DNA from: Micromonospora sp. NBC_01813
Lineage (GTDB): Bacteria > Actinomycetota > Actinomycetes > Mycobacteriales > Micromonosporaceae
Reading direction: 5' to 3'
Length of the DNA stretch: 64,000 bases
Assembly: GCF_035917335.1 (NCBI RefSeq)
Contig: NZ_CP109067.1
Coordinates: forward strand, 1,428,501-1,492,500
Under the pieces are notes generated by a model that ran no database searches, was not told the DNA's origin, and saw nothing but the letters and a program-made list of their open reading frames with translations. Both the position numbers and the translations under genes were made by a program. Positions within the stretch are counted from its first letter, which is position 1, and each line of letters begins with the position of its first letter. Below are positions 9,542-17,646 of this stretch, piece by piece.

Positions 9542-10597
9542 CTACCTCGCCCGCGCCACCGCGATCCGGCTGCTGCCACGCTGGCCGGCCTCGTAGAACA
9601 TGTACTGCACACCACGATCGGTGCCGAACGCCGGTGCCGCCGCGCGGCCGTTGTCCGGTGCGCCGGACAGCGGCGAGTGGAACACCCCGAGGTGGACCTC
9701 CCGATCGAAGTTGTTGCCCACCTCGGTCAGGTACATCCGACCCGATCCGCCGTGGTAGACCACGTAGGTGGTGCCGTTGCGGTGCAGCAGGTGTGCTCCA
9801 CTGAGGTCGCTCAGCCCGTCACCGGACGGGCTGACCAGCGGCTGCGGGTCGAACCGCCAGCTGCGGCCGTCCGCCGACCAACCCCAGAAGATCTTCCGGA
9901 AACCGGGCCGGACGGTGTGATATCCCATGTAGACCATGACGTACCGGCTGCCCAACGCGGGAATGCTGTGCTCGAAGACCCGGGCGTACGACGACTCGGT
10001 AAGGTTGGGCACCATCGCCGTGGACAGCACCACGCCGTGGTAGGTGAAGCGCACGCCGTCGGACGAGATCGCCAACCGGGTGGTGTCGTTGTCGCCGTGG
10101 AAGTACAGGTAGAACTGGCGGGTCGCGGTGTTCCACAGCACGTGCGGCGACGAGACATGCTTGACCGAGTAGTGCGGTGACCAGGTGCGCCCGACGATCG
10201 GGTTGCCGGCGTACTCGGTGAACTGGCCGGCCAGCGAGTTGCCGTAGGCCAGGCAGATCCCGCCCGGTTCGTCGTGCGGGGCGTAGTAGAGGTAGTAGCG
10301 GCCGAGCCCGCCGCTGATCCGGTCGTACACCCCGCGTACGCAGGGGAAGATCAGCTCGCGGGTCGGGTTGTAACGGAGGCCGTCGAAGTTGAGGGCCTGA
10401 CCGAGGTACGCGTAGGTGGGGAAGCCGGCCGGGGCGGCGGTCGCGGGTCCGGCGCCGACGGCGAGGGCACCGGCACCACCGGACAGGGCCGCGGCGCCGA
10501 GCAGGGCGGTGCCGCGGAGCAGTCGACGCCGGTCGAGGGCGGTCGGCTGCGGTCGGTGAGGTTCGGGCGACGGTTCCGGGCGGGGGTACGCAGGCAT
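9542..10597 (-). CDS. Tat-exported five-bladed beta-propeller glycosidase-like protein
   Basis: A 351-residue protein with a twin-arginine signal (RRRLLRG near residue 23, then an Ala/Gly-rich hydrophobic core) and probable cleavage after an ATAA-type site near residue 55. The mature part has blade-like repeats (YYLYYAPHDEPGG, FYLYFHGDND, YVMVYMGYH, TYVVYHGGSG, VQYMFYEAG) as in GH43/GH62-type propellers. The catalytic triad is not assigned. The ATG at 10597 follows a GGAAAGG site. It is divergent from lacI, and the intervening region holds two LacI-type operators, so it probably degrades an extracellular carbohydrate whose products the neighbouring ABC system imports. Confidence 0.65.
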   Translation of the reverse strand: MPAYPRPEPSPEPHRPQPTALDRRRLLRGTALLGAAALSGGAGALAVGAGPATAAPAGFPTYAYLGQALNFDGLRYNPTRELIFPCVRGVYDRISGGLGRYYLYYAPHDEPGGICLAYGNSLAGQFTEYAGNPIVGRTWSPHYSVKHVSSPHVLWNTATRQFYLYFHGDNDTTRLAISSDGVRFTYHGVVLSTAMVPNLTESSYARVFEHSIPALGSRYVMVYMGYHTVRPGFRKIFWGWSADGRSWRFDPQPLVSPSGDGLSDLSGAHLLHRNGTTYVVYHGGSGRMYLTEVGNNFDREVHLGVFHSPLSGAPDNGRAAAPAFGTDRGVQYMFYEAGQRGSSRIAVARAR

Positions 10598-10734
10598 GGG
10601 GGGCCTTTCCGACAGGGTGGCCGTGGGTCTGGGGGAGCCCACGACGTGGTCACTCGCAGTCAGGTGGGGTGGGGTGGCCGGCCGAGCCTGGTGCTGGCCC
10701 GAGTCTGCTGCGGAGCGAGACCCCGAGTCAAGGT

Positions 10735-10750
10735 GCTAATACGAATTATC
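10735..10750. promoter_or_regulatory. LacI-type operator 1
   Basis: GCTAATACGAATTATC, a near-palindrome centred on CG. It matches the reverse complement of the second site at 13 of 16 positions. Minus-strand GATAAT within it could be the -10 of the glycosidase gene, so binding would block that promoter. Confidence 0.65.
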
Positions 10751-10832
10751 ACCGGAACTTTGATCCCTGACTATCTCTGCGTGAGGTCTTGACGGGAGGC
10801 CGGGTCGAGGTTCAGGATTTCATCCCAACGAA

Positions 10833-10848
10833 ACTAATGCGTATTAGC
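10833..10848. promoter_or_regulatory. LacI-type operator 2
   Basis: ACTAATGCGTATTAGC contains the palindrome CTAATGCGTATTAG and lies 24 bases before the lacI GTG start. Its centre is 98 bases from the other operator, so one repressor could control both divergent arms or loop between them. Confidence 0.65.
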
Positions 10849-10871
10849 AAAGAAATGGACGGACACAGAGA

Positions 10872-11921
10872 GTGACCGGATCTCGTAGGCGGGTGACCCA
10901 GCAGGACATCGCCCGGATGACCGGCGTCAGCCAGGCCACGGTCTCGCTGGTGCTCAACGGCCGAGCTGAGGCGGACGTCCGCATCGCCGCGGAGACCCGG
11001 GAACGCGTGCTCGCCGCCATCCGCGCCACCGGCTACGTCGCCGACCCGATCGCCCGCCGGCTCGCCGACCGGCACAACCGCATCCTCGGGGTGTTCACCT
11101 CCGAGCCGGTCTTTCCCAGCGGCACCGGCGACTTCTACCACCCGTTCCTGCTCGGTATCGAACAGTGCGCCGAGCACCTCGGCTGCGACCTGCTGCTACT
11201 CACCAGCGCGCCGGTGGTCGACGGGCGACGTCGACTGTTCCACCAGGACAACCGGCTGCGGTTGGCCGACGGTGCCATCCTGCTCGGACGCCAACTCGAC
11301 GCCACCGAACTGGCCAGACTGCTCGCCGACGGGCTGCCGTTCGTCTCCGTCGGTCGCCGCGACGACGCCGGCGGACCGGTGCCCAGCGTTGGTGCCGACT
11401 ACCCGGCCGCCACCGCCGCGCTGGTCCGCCGCGCCGTCGAGGCCGGCCACCGGCGACTGTGCTACCTCGGCCAGGGCGGCGGGCCCGAATCACACGCCGA
11501 CCGGATGCGCGGGTTCCGCGACGCCGTCGCCGCCGCAGACGTCGACTGGCACCACGCCCCCGCCGACGGCCGGGGCGCCGACGAACTCCTCGACGCGATC
11601 ACCGCGACCTGCGCCACCGCCGTCTTCGTCGAGGAGTATGCCGACGGCGTCGCACTCGCCGCGCAGGCCCGTCACCGCGGCCTGGACATCCCCGGTGACC
11701 TGTCCATCCTGGCCCTCGGTGACCCCACCCGCCCGGCCCGCACCGACCTGGACCTCACCGGATTCCGGATCCCGCGCCAGCAGATGGGCTGGCAGGCCGT
11801 CGAGGTCCTCACCGAACTGCTCGGCGGCGCGCCGGCCGGCCCGGTGCGCCGGCTGCTGCCCTGCGAAGAGGTCCCCGGTGCCACCCTGGCGCCGCCAACC
11901 GGAAGGAACCCGGCACAGTGA
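10872..11921 (+). CDS. LacI-family transcriptional regulator
   Basis: A 349-residue regulator: N-terminal helix-turn-helix (VTQQDIARMTGVSQATVSLVL), hinge helix region near residue 55 (ARRLADR), then a periplasmic-binding-protein-like effector domain beginning ILGVFTSEP. The GTG start follows GAGAG. The stop overlaps the GTG of the FAD oxidoreductase as GTGA, so it is the first gene of the sugar operon. Two CTAATRCG palindromes upstream are its likely binding sites, implying autorepression lifted by a sugar or degradation product. The effector cannot be named. Confidence 0.9.
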   Translation: MTGSRRRVTQQDIARMTGVSQATVSLVLNGRAEADVRIAAETRERVLAAIRATGYVADPIARRLADRHNRILGVFTSEPVFPSGTGDFYHPFLLGIEQCAEHLGCDLLLLTSAPVVDGRRRLFHQDNRLRLADGAILLGRQLDATELARLLADGLPFVSVGRRDDAGGPVPSVGADYPAATAALVRRAVEAGHRRLCYLGQGGGPESHADRMRGFRDAVAAADVDWHHAPADGRGADELLDAITATCATAVFVEEYADGVALAAQARHRGLDIPGDLSILALGDPTRPARTDLDLTGFRIPRQQMGWQAVEVLTELLGGAPAGPVRRLLPCEEVPGATLAPPTGRNPAQ

Positions 11922-13522
11922 CGGAGTACGGCTGCGACATCCTGGTCGTCGGTGGCGGGCTCGGCGGGGTCGCCGCCGCCTTGGGCGCGCTACGTGCCGG
12001 CCACACGGTGGCGCTCACCGAGGAACACGACTGGCTCGGTGGGCAGCTGACCAGCCAGGCGGTGCCGCCGGACGAGCACTCCTGGGTGGAGCGGTTCGGC
12101 GTCACGGCCAGCTACCGCGCGTTGCGCGACGGCATCCGGGACTACTACCGGCGGCACTACCCGCTGACCGAGGCGGCCCGCGCCCACCCCGAGCTGAACC
12201 CCGGCGGCGGGCATGTCAGCCGACTCTGCCACGAACCCCGGGTGGCCGTCGCGGTCATCGAGGCGATGCTCGCGCCGTACCGGGGATCCGGGCGACTGCG
12301 GGTACTGCAGCCGTACCGACCGGTCGCCGCCACCACCGACGGCGATCGGGTCACCACCGTCACCGTCGCGCACCGGGACGGCGGCGGCGAGATCACCATC
12401 ACCGCGCCGTACGTGCTGGACGCCACCGAGACCGGCGAACTGCTGCCGCTGACCGGCACCGAGTACGTCACCGGATTCGAGTCGCGGGCCGACACCGGCG
12501 AACCGAGCGCCCCCGACGTTGCCGACCCGACCAATATGCAGGCGGTGTCGGTCTGCTTCGCCATCGACCACGTCGACGGCGACCACACCATCGACCGGCC
12601 GGCCCGCTACGGGTTCTGGCGCGACTACCAGCCACCCTTCTGGGGCGACCGGATGCTGTCGTTCCGCTCGCCCAACCCGCGTAACCTGCAGATCGGGCAG
12701 CGCAGCTTCACCCCCAACCCCGACGACGACCCGCTCGCCGTGGTCGCCGACCAGCGCCTGAGCCCCGGCGACGGCAACCTGTGGACCTTCCGGCGGATCG
12801 CCGCCCGGGCGATGTTCCGCCCGGGCGCGTACGACAGCGACATCTGCCTGGTCAACTGGCCGATGATCGACTACTTCGAGTCGCCGGTCATCGACGTACC
12901 CGATCCGGCCCATCACCTCGCCGCCGCCCGGGAGTTGTCCCGCAGCGTGCTCTACTGGCTGCAGACCGAGGCGCCCCGGCCCGACGGCGGCACCGGCTTT
13001 CCCGGGCTGCGGCTGCGTGGCGACGTCACCGGCAGCCCCGACGGGCTCGCCCAGGCCCCGTACATCCGCGAATCCCGCCGGATCCGGGCCGAGTACACCG
13101 TCGTCGAACAGGACCTGTCCCTGGCGGTACGCGGCGACAAGGGCGCCGTGCGCTACCCCGACCCGGTCGGGGTCGGCATGTACCGCATCGATCTGCACCC
13201 TTCCACCGGCGGCGACAACTACGTCGACGTCGCCGCCTGCCCGTTCGAGATCCCGCTCGGCGCACTGGTGCCGCAGCGGATGCGCAACCTGCTGCCGGCC
13301 GGCAAGAACATCGGCACCACGCACATCACCAACGGCGCGTACCGGCTGCACCCGGTCGAGTGGAACGTCGGCGAGGCCGCCGGCACCCTCGCCGCGTACT
13401 GCCTGGACCGAAAGGTCGCACCCCAGGCGGTCCGGGCCGACCCGGCGCTGCTCGCCGAGTACTCCGCCCGGCTCGACGCCGCCGGTGTCGAACGGCGCTG
13501 GCCGGACGTGACCGGCTACTGA
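11918..13522 (+). CDS. FAD-dependent oxidoreductase (FAD_oxidored family)
   Basis: A 534-residue flavoprotein with an N-terminal dinucleotide fold (DILVVGGGLGGVAAALGALRAGH), an acidic ribose-contact segment (TEEHDWLGGQ) and a C-terminal FAD segment (LLPAGKNIGTTHITNGAYRLHPVEWNVGEAAG). Proteins of this family are frequent in actinobacterial sugar or uronate utilisation clusters, but few have a known substrate. Translationally coupled to lacI (GTGA) and 43 bases ahead of the ABC binding-protein gene. No signal peptide, so it is probably cytoplasmic and acts on imported material. Confidence 0.75.
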   Translation: MTEYGCDILVVGGGLGGVAAALGALRAGHTVALTEEHDWLGGQLTSQAVPPDEHSWVERFGVTASYRALRDGIRDYYRRHYPLTEAARAHPELNPGGGHVSRLCHEPRVAVAVIEAMLAPYRGSGRLRVLQPYRPVAATTDGDRVTTVTVAHRDGGGEITITAPYVLDATETGELLPLTGTEYVTGFESRADTGEPSAPDVADPTNMQAVSVCFAIDHVDGDHTIDRPARYGFWRDYQPPFWGDRMLSFRSPNPRNLQIGQRSFTPNPDDDPLAVVADQRLSPGDGNLWTFRRIAARAMFRPGAYDSDICLVNWPMIDYFESPVIDVPDPAHHLAAARELSRSVLYWLQTEAPRPDGGTGFPGLRLRGDVTGSPDGLAQAPYIRESRRIRAEYTVVEQDLSLAVRGDKGAVRYPDPVGVGMYRIDLHPSTGGDNYVDVAACPFEIPLGALVPQRMRNLLPAGKNIGTTHITNGAYRLHPVEWNVGEAAGTLAAYCLDRKVAPQAVRADPALLAEYSARLDAAGVERRWPDVTGY

Positions 13523-13565
13523 CCTCACTGATCCCACTGCCTCCACTGAGGAAGGACCTTTGACA

Positions 13566-14825
13566 ATGAGAAATCGGATCATGACCGCGGCGTTGGCCGC
13601 CAGCCTGCTCGGCCTGGCCGCCTGCGGCGGCGGGGACGACGGCGGCTCCGACGGGCCGGTGTCGCTACGGATGACGATCTGGTCGGCGAACGAGGCGCAC
13701 CTGGCCCTGTTCGACGAGATCGCCGACGCCTACCTCGCCGACAACCCGGACGTCGCCGAGATCAGCTTCGACCCGTTGCCGTTCGAGAACTACACCACCA
13801 CGCTGACCACCCAGATCGCCGGCGGCAACCCGCCGGACCTGGCATGGATCTTCGAAAGCTCGGCACCGGACTTCGTCACCTCCGGTGCGCTCGCCCCCCT
13901 CGACGACGTGGTCACCGACGCCGACGACCTGGTCGACTCGGCCACCGCGCTGTGGCGCGACGGCGACACCCTCTACGCGTACCCGTTCTCGACGTCGCCG
14001 TTCGGTGTCTTCGTCAACCGCGACCTGATCACCGAGGCCGGCCAGCCCGACCCGGCCGCGCAGCTCGCGGCGGGCGAGTGGACCTGGGACAACGCGGTCG
14101 GCACCGCCGCCGCGGTCAACTCCGCCACCGACCGGGCCGGCCTGGTCATCCGGGACTTCGACTACCAGGGCTGGGACTACCTGTCCACCTTGTGGACCGG
14201 CTGGGGCGCCCAGGCGTGGAGCGACGACGGGCGCGAATGCGGCTTCGCCGACCCGGCGATGGTCGACGCGATGACCTTCCTGCACCAGGCGGTCTTCACC
14301 GCCGGCGCACTGCCCGGACCGGGCACCACCGCGGACTTCTTCGCCGGGGAGGCCGCGATGACGATCACCCAGATCTCCCGTGCCTCGCTGCTGACCGACG
14401 ACGCGTTCGACTGGGACCTGCTGCCGTTGCCCGCCGGGCCGGTCGGCGAGTACGCGGTGATCGGCCAGGGCGGCGTCGCGGTGCTGCAACGCGGCCCGAA
14501 CGCCGAGGCCGCCGCCGACTTCCTGGGCTACCTCACCAACCCGGAGAACTCCGCCAAACTGGCCCAGTTCTTCCCACCGCCACGGCAGTCGCTGCTGACC
14601 GCCGACACCCTGGCGCAGACCAACCCGCTGCTCACCCCGGAACAGCTGCAGCAGGTCGTCATCGACGGCATCGCCAATGGCGTCGTCAAGCCCAGCCACA
14701 CCGACAGCGCCGAGATCAGCCAGGCGGTGCGGGCCGCACTCGACCCGCTGTGGCAGGCCGACGCGGACGTGCCCGGCGTACTCGCCGGGGTCTGCACGGC
14801 GATCGAGCCGCTGCTGGCCGGGTGA
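13566..14825 (+). CDS. Sugar ABC transporter substrate-binding lipoprotein
   Basis: A 419-residue binding protein of the extracellular solute-binding family 1. The lipobox LAAC at residues 17-20 anchors it to the outer face of the membrane. The fold is typical of carbohydrate-binding proteins (for example TIWSANEAHLALFDEIADAY near the start and a GEYAVIGQGG segment in the second lobe). ATG 13566 is used because GAGGAAGGA lies about 9 bases upstream; a TTG at 13560 is less likely. The stop codon shares its last base with the start of the permease (TGATG). The substrate is probably an oligosaccharide released by the divergent glycosidase. Confidence 0.88.
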   Translation: MRNRIMTAALAASLLGLAACGGGDDGGSDGPVSLRMTIWSANEAHLALFDEIADAYLADNPDVAEISFDPLPFENYTTTLTTQIAGGNPPDLAWIFESSAPDFVTSGALAPLDDVVTDADDLVDSATALWRDGDTLYAYPFSTSPFGVFVNRDLITEAGQPDPAAQLAAGEWTWDNAVGTAAAVNSATDRAGLVIRDFDYQGWDYLSTLWTGWGAQAWSDDGRECGFADPAMVDAMTFLHQAVFTAGALPGPGTTADFFAGEAAMTITQISRASLLTDDAFDWDLLPLPAGPVGEYAVIGQGGVAVLQRGPNAEAAADFLGYLTNPENSAKLAQFFPPPRQSLLTADTLAQTNPLLTPEQLQQVVIDGIANGVVKPSHTDSAEISQAVRAALDPLWQADADVPGVLAGVCTAIEPLLAG

Positions 14826-15742
14826 TGCCGGCCCGGTCGGTGGCGGTGGCCCGGCCCGGCTGGTGGACCACCCGCCGCCGGGACCAGGCGGCCGGCTACC
14901 TGTTCATCACCCCGCAGCTGATCGGCACCGCGCTGTTCGTGCTGCTGCCGCTGGGCCTGGTCGGCTGGTACAGCCTGCACGAGTGGAACGTGCTGGCCGG
15001 CACGTTCGAGTTCACCGGCGCGGACAACTACCGGCAGGTCGCCGACGACCCAGGCCTCCCGGGCGTACTGCGGGCCACCGCACTGTTCTCCGTCGGCCTG
15101 GTGGTGCTCAACCTCGCCCTGGCGCTGCTGCTGGCGGTGCTGCTCAACCAGAAACTGCGCGGCACCGTCGTGTTCCGGACGCTGTTCTTCTCTCCGGTCG
15201 TCGTGTCACTGGTCGCCTGGACCATCGTCTGGCGGTTCCTGCTGCAGGACAACGGCGGCGTCAACGGGGTCCTCGGCGCCGTCGGCGTGGACGGGCCGAA
15301 CTGGCTGCGCGGCGAGGCGACCGCCATGATCTCGGTGATCGTGGTGCAGGTGGTCAAGAACGTCGGCCTCAACATGGTGCTGTTCCTGGCCGCGCTGCAG
15401 GGGGTGCCGGGTGAGCTGTACGAGGCCGCCCGGGTCGACGGGGCCAGCCGCTGGACCCAGTTCCGGCGGATCACCGTGCCACTGATCAGCCCGACCATCC
15501 TGCTCACCTCGATCATCACGGTGGTCGGGTCGTTGCAGGTGTTCGCGCAGATCGCGGTGCTCACCCAGGGCGGGCCGGGCAACTCGACCACGGTGCTCGT
15601 CTACTACCTCTACCAGCAGGCGTTCCAGTTCCACCACTTCGGCTACGGGGCGACCCTGTCGGTGCTGCTGTTCGGCATCGTCCTGGCGTTGACCGTGGCG
15701 CAGTGGCAGATGCGCAGGAGGTGGGTCTTCCATGAGCAGTAG
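14825..15742 (+). CDS. Sugar ABC transporter permease 1 (MalF type)
   Basis: A 305-residue inner-membrane permease with six hydrophobic segments, starting FITPQLIGTALFVLLPLGLVG. The cytoplasmic EAA loop reads YEAARVDGASRWTQFRRITVPLI, the contact site for the ATPase. It is translationally coupled to the binding protein (TGATG) and overlaps permease 2 by 11 bases. No ATPase gene is present in the cluster, so a shared MsiK-type ATPase encoded elsewhere is likely, as known for actinobacterial sugar importers. Confidence 0.88.
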   Translation: MPARSVAVARPGWWTTRRRDQAAGYLFITPQLIGTALFVLLPLGLVGWYSLHEWNVLAGTFEFTGADNYRQVADDPGLPGVLRATALFSVGLVVLNLALALLLAVLLNQKLRGTVVFRTLFFSPVVVSLVAWTIVWRFLLQDNGGVNGVLGAVGVDGPNWLRGEATAMISVIVVQVVKNVGLNMVLFLAALQGVPGELYEAARVDGASRWTQFRRITVPLISPTILLTSIITVVGSLQVFAQIAVLTQGGPGNSTTVLVYYLYQQAFQFHHFGYGATLSVLLFGIVLALTVAQWQMRRRWVFHEQ

Positions 15743-16574
15743 CCTCTCGCCACGGGCGAAGCTCGGGCTGTACGGCGTACTGCTGGTCCTCGCCGTGCCG
15801 TTCGTCTTTCCGACCTGGTGGATGGTCACCTCGTCGGTGAAGCCGATCAGCCAGATCTTCGCGTTCCCGCCGACGCTGTGGCCGACCGACGTCAGCTTCG
15901 CCGCGTACCGCGACGTGTTCACCCTGCAGCCGTTCGCCCAGCAGTACTGGAACAGTGCGTACATCGCCGCCGTGGTCACCGTCGGCACCCTGGCGGTGTC
16001 GTCACTGGCCGGCTACGCCTTCGCCCGGATCCGGTTCCGGGGCCAGAACGGGCTGTTCCTGCTGGTGCTGCTCGGCCTGCTGATCCCCAGCGAGGTGACG
16101 ATCGTCCCGCTGTTCCAGATGTTCAACCACCTGGGCCTGATCGACACCCACTGGCCGCTGATCCTGGTGCCGATCTTCGGTGCGCCGAGTGTGCTGGCCA
16201 CCTTCATCATGCGGCAGTTCTTCCTGGCCCTGCCCGGGGAGCTGGAGGAAGCGGCCCGGGTCGACGGGCTCGGCCGGTTCGCCACCTTCTGGCGGATCGC
16301 GCTGCCGTTGGCCCGCCCGGCGCTGGGCGCGGTGGCGATCTTCACCTTCCTGCACAGCTGGAACCTCTATCTGGAGCCGATCGTCTTCCTGTCCACTCCG
16401 GAGAAGTTCACCCTGCCGCAGGCGTTGACCCAGTTCGTCGACGCGTACGGCGGCCCGATGTGGAACGTGCAGCTGTCGGCGGCGTCGCTGACCGCGATCC
16501 CGGTGCTGATCGTCTTCGTGATCGCCCAGCGGCAGTTCATCGAGGGCCTGGCGCACACCGGTCTCAAGGGGTGA
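15732..16574 (+). CDS. Sugar ABC transporter permease 2 (MalG type)
   Basis: A 280-residue inner-membrane permease; the EAA loop is LEEAARVDGLGRFATFWRIALPLARP. The ATG at 15732 follows AGGAGG at 11 bases and overlaps the end of permease 1. It is the last gene of the LacI-led operon; 86 bases follow before an unrelated secreted protein. Membrane segments begin LYGVLLVLAVPFVFPTWWMV and alternate with loops as expected for CUT1-family systems. Confidence 0.88.
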   Translation: MSSSLSPRAKLGLYGVLLVLAVPFVFPTWWMVTSSVKPISQIFAFPPTLWPTDVSFAAYRDVFTLQPFAQQYWNSAYIAAVVTVGTLAVSSLAGYAFARIRFRGQNGLFLLVLLGLLIPSEVTIVPLFQMFNHLGLIDTHWPLILVPIFGAPSVLATFIMRQFFLALPGELEEAARVDGLGRFATFWRIALPLARPALGAVAIFTFLHSWNLYLEPIVFLSTPEKFTLPQALTQFVDAYGGPMWNVQLSAASLTAIPVLIVFVIAQRQFIEGLAHTGLKG

Positions 16575-16660
16575 CCCCGCCAGGTTCCAGATCCGACACT
16601 GTTACCGGACCGAAACCGGCGGTTCGGCAACGATGAGCGGGCTAGGGCGTTGACCGGGAC

Positions 16661-17644
16661 ATGGGTGGATCACTGTCGAAGATGCTGAGTCAACCGCTCA
16701 TCGCGACCCTGCTCGCCACGACCCTGGTCGGCACTGTCGCGGTGGCGTCGCCCGGACACGCCGCCGCGCCCCCCAGCGACGAAACGATCCAGACCGAGGT
16801 GCACGACCAGGCGGGCAGGCGGCTGGCGGGGATCTGCGTCTTCGCCACCCCGTACCCGATCTTCGAGTTCCCGGACTTCTGCCCGGCGCGCAGCGATCCC
16901 AGCGGGGCGGTGAGCGTGCCGGTGCCCGGGCCCGGTACCTACAACCTGTTCGCGTTGCCGGATTCCGGCAGCAGGTACGGCGCCCAGTGGGTCGGCCAGC
17001 ACGGCGGCACCGGGACGCAGAAGCAGGCCCGGCGGATCACCGTCACCGCTGGCGAGACGAAGCAGGGGCCGACGATCTATCTGGACCGGCGTGCCACCAT
17101 CACCGGCAGGGCGGTTTCCGGGCCGCTGGGCAACGGCACCGTCGGCATCGTCGGTCCGGACCCGGACGGCCGTCGGGATCCCCGGTACTCGCCGCTGGCC
17201 ACCGATGGCGTGTTCACCATCGACTGGCTGGGTCCGTACGGTTGGCCGCTGATTTTCCAGGCCGACGGCTACGCGTACCAGTGGAGCGGTGGCGTCGGCA
17301 ACCGGTTGCTGGCCGAGTTGGTCCCCGCGGCCGTCGAACCGACGTCGACCTACTGGTACCCGCTGCAGCGCGGGGCCGAGGTGACCGTCGTCATTCCCGA
17401 TGAGCCCGGTCCCGGCCGGCTGGTGGTCCGCAACGTGGCAACCCAGGATCCGGTCGCGCTCATCGACCATCACGACTGGGCGCAGGGCCTGCAGTTCCGG
17501 CTGCTCAGCGGCCAGCAGGTGAAGTTGCAGTGCCTGTGTGGCGGTGTTGACCGGTGGCACGGCGGCACCGACTTCGCCAGCGCGACAGCTGAAGTGATCC
17601 GGGACAGCGGCTGGCCGGAGATCACTTTTCTCCCGGCGACCTGA
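16661..17644 (+). CDS. Secreted protein with carboxypeptidase-regulatory-like fold, unknown function
   Basis: A 327-residue protein with a Sec signal peptide (hydrophobic core LIATLLATTLVGTVAVA, cleavage near HAAA at residue 35). The mature part contains beta-sandwich-like segments such as IQTEVHDQAGRRLAGICVFATP and ATITGRAVSGPLGNGTVGIV, which resemble carboxypeptidase regulatory-like (transthyretin-like) domains. Two cysteines sit close together near the end (LQCLCGG). No catalytic motif is seen. ATG 16661 is used; ATG 16682 is an alternative, and neither has a strong ribosome site. It converges on the SulP gene with 2 bases between the stops. Confidence 0.5.
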   Translation: MGGSLSKMLSQPLIATLLATTLVGTVAVASPGHAAAPPSDETIQTEVHDQAGRRLAGICVFATPYPIFEFPDFCPARSDPSGAVSVPVPGPGTYNLFALPDSGSRYGAQWVGQHGGTGTQKQARRITVTAGETKQGPTIYLDRRATITGRAVSGPLGNGTVGIVGPDPDGRRDPRYSPLATDGVFTIDWLGPYGWPLIFQADGYAYQWSGGVGNRLLAELVPAAVEPTSTYWYPLQRGAEVTVVIPDEPGPGRLVVRNVATQDPVALIDHHDWAQGLQFRLLSGQQVKLQCLCGGVDRWHGGTDFASATAEVIRDSGWPEITFLPAT

Positions 17645-17646
17645 CC

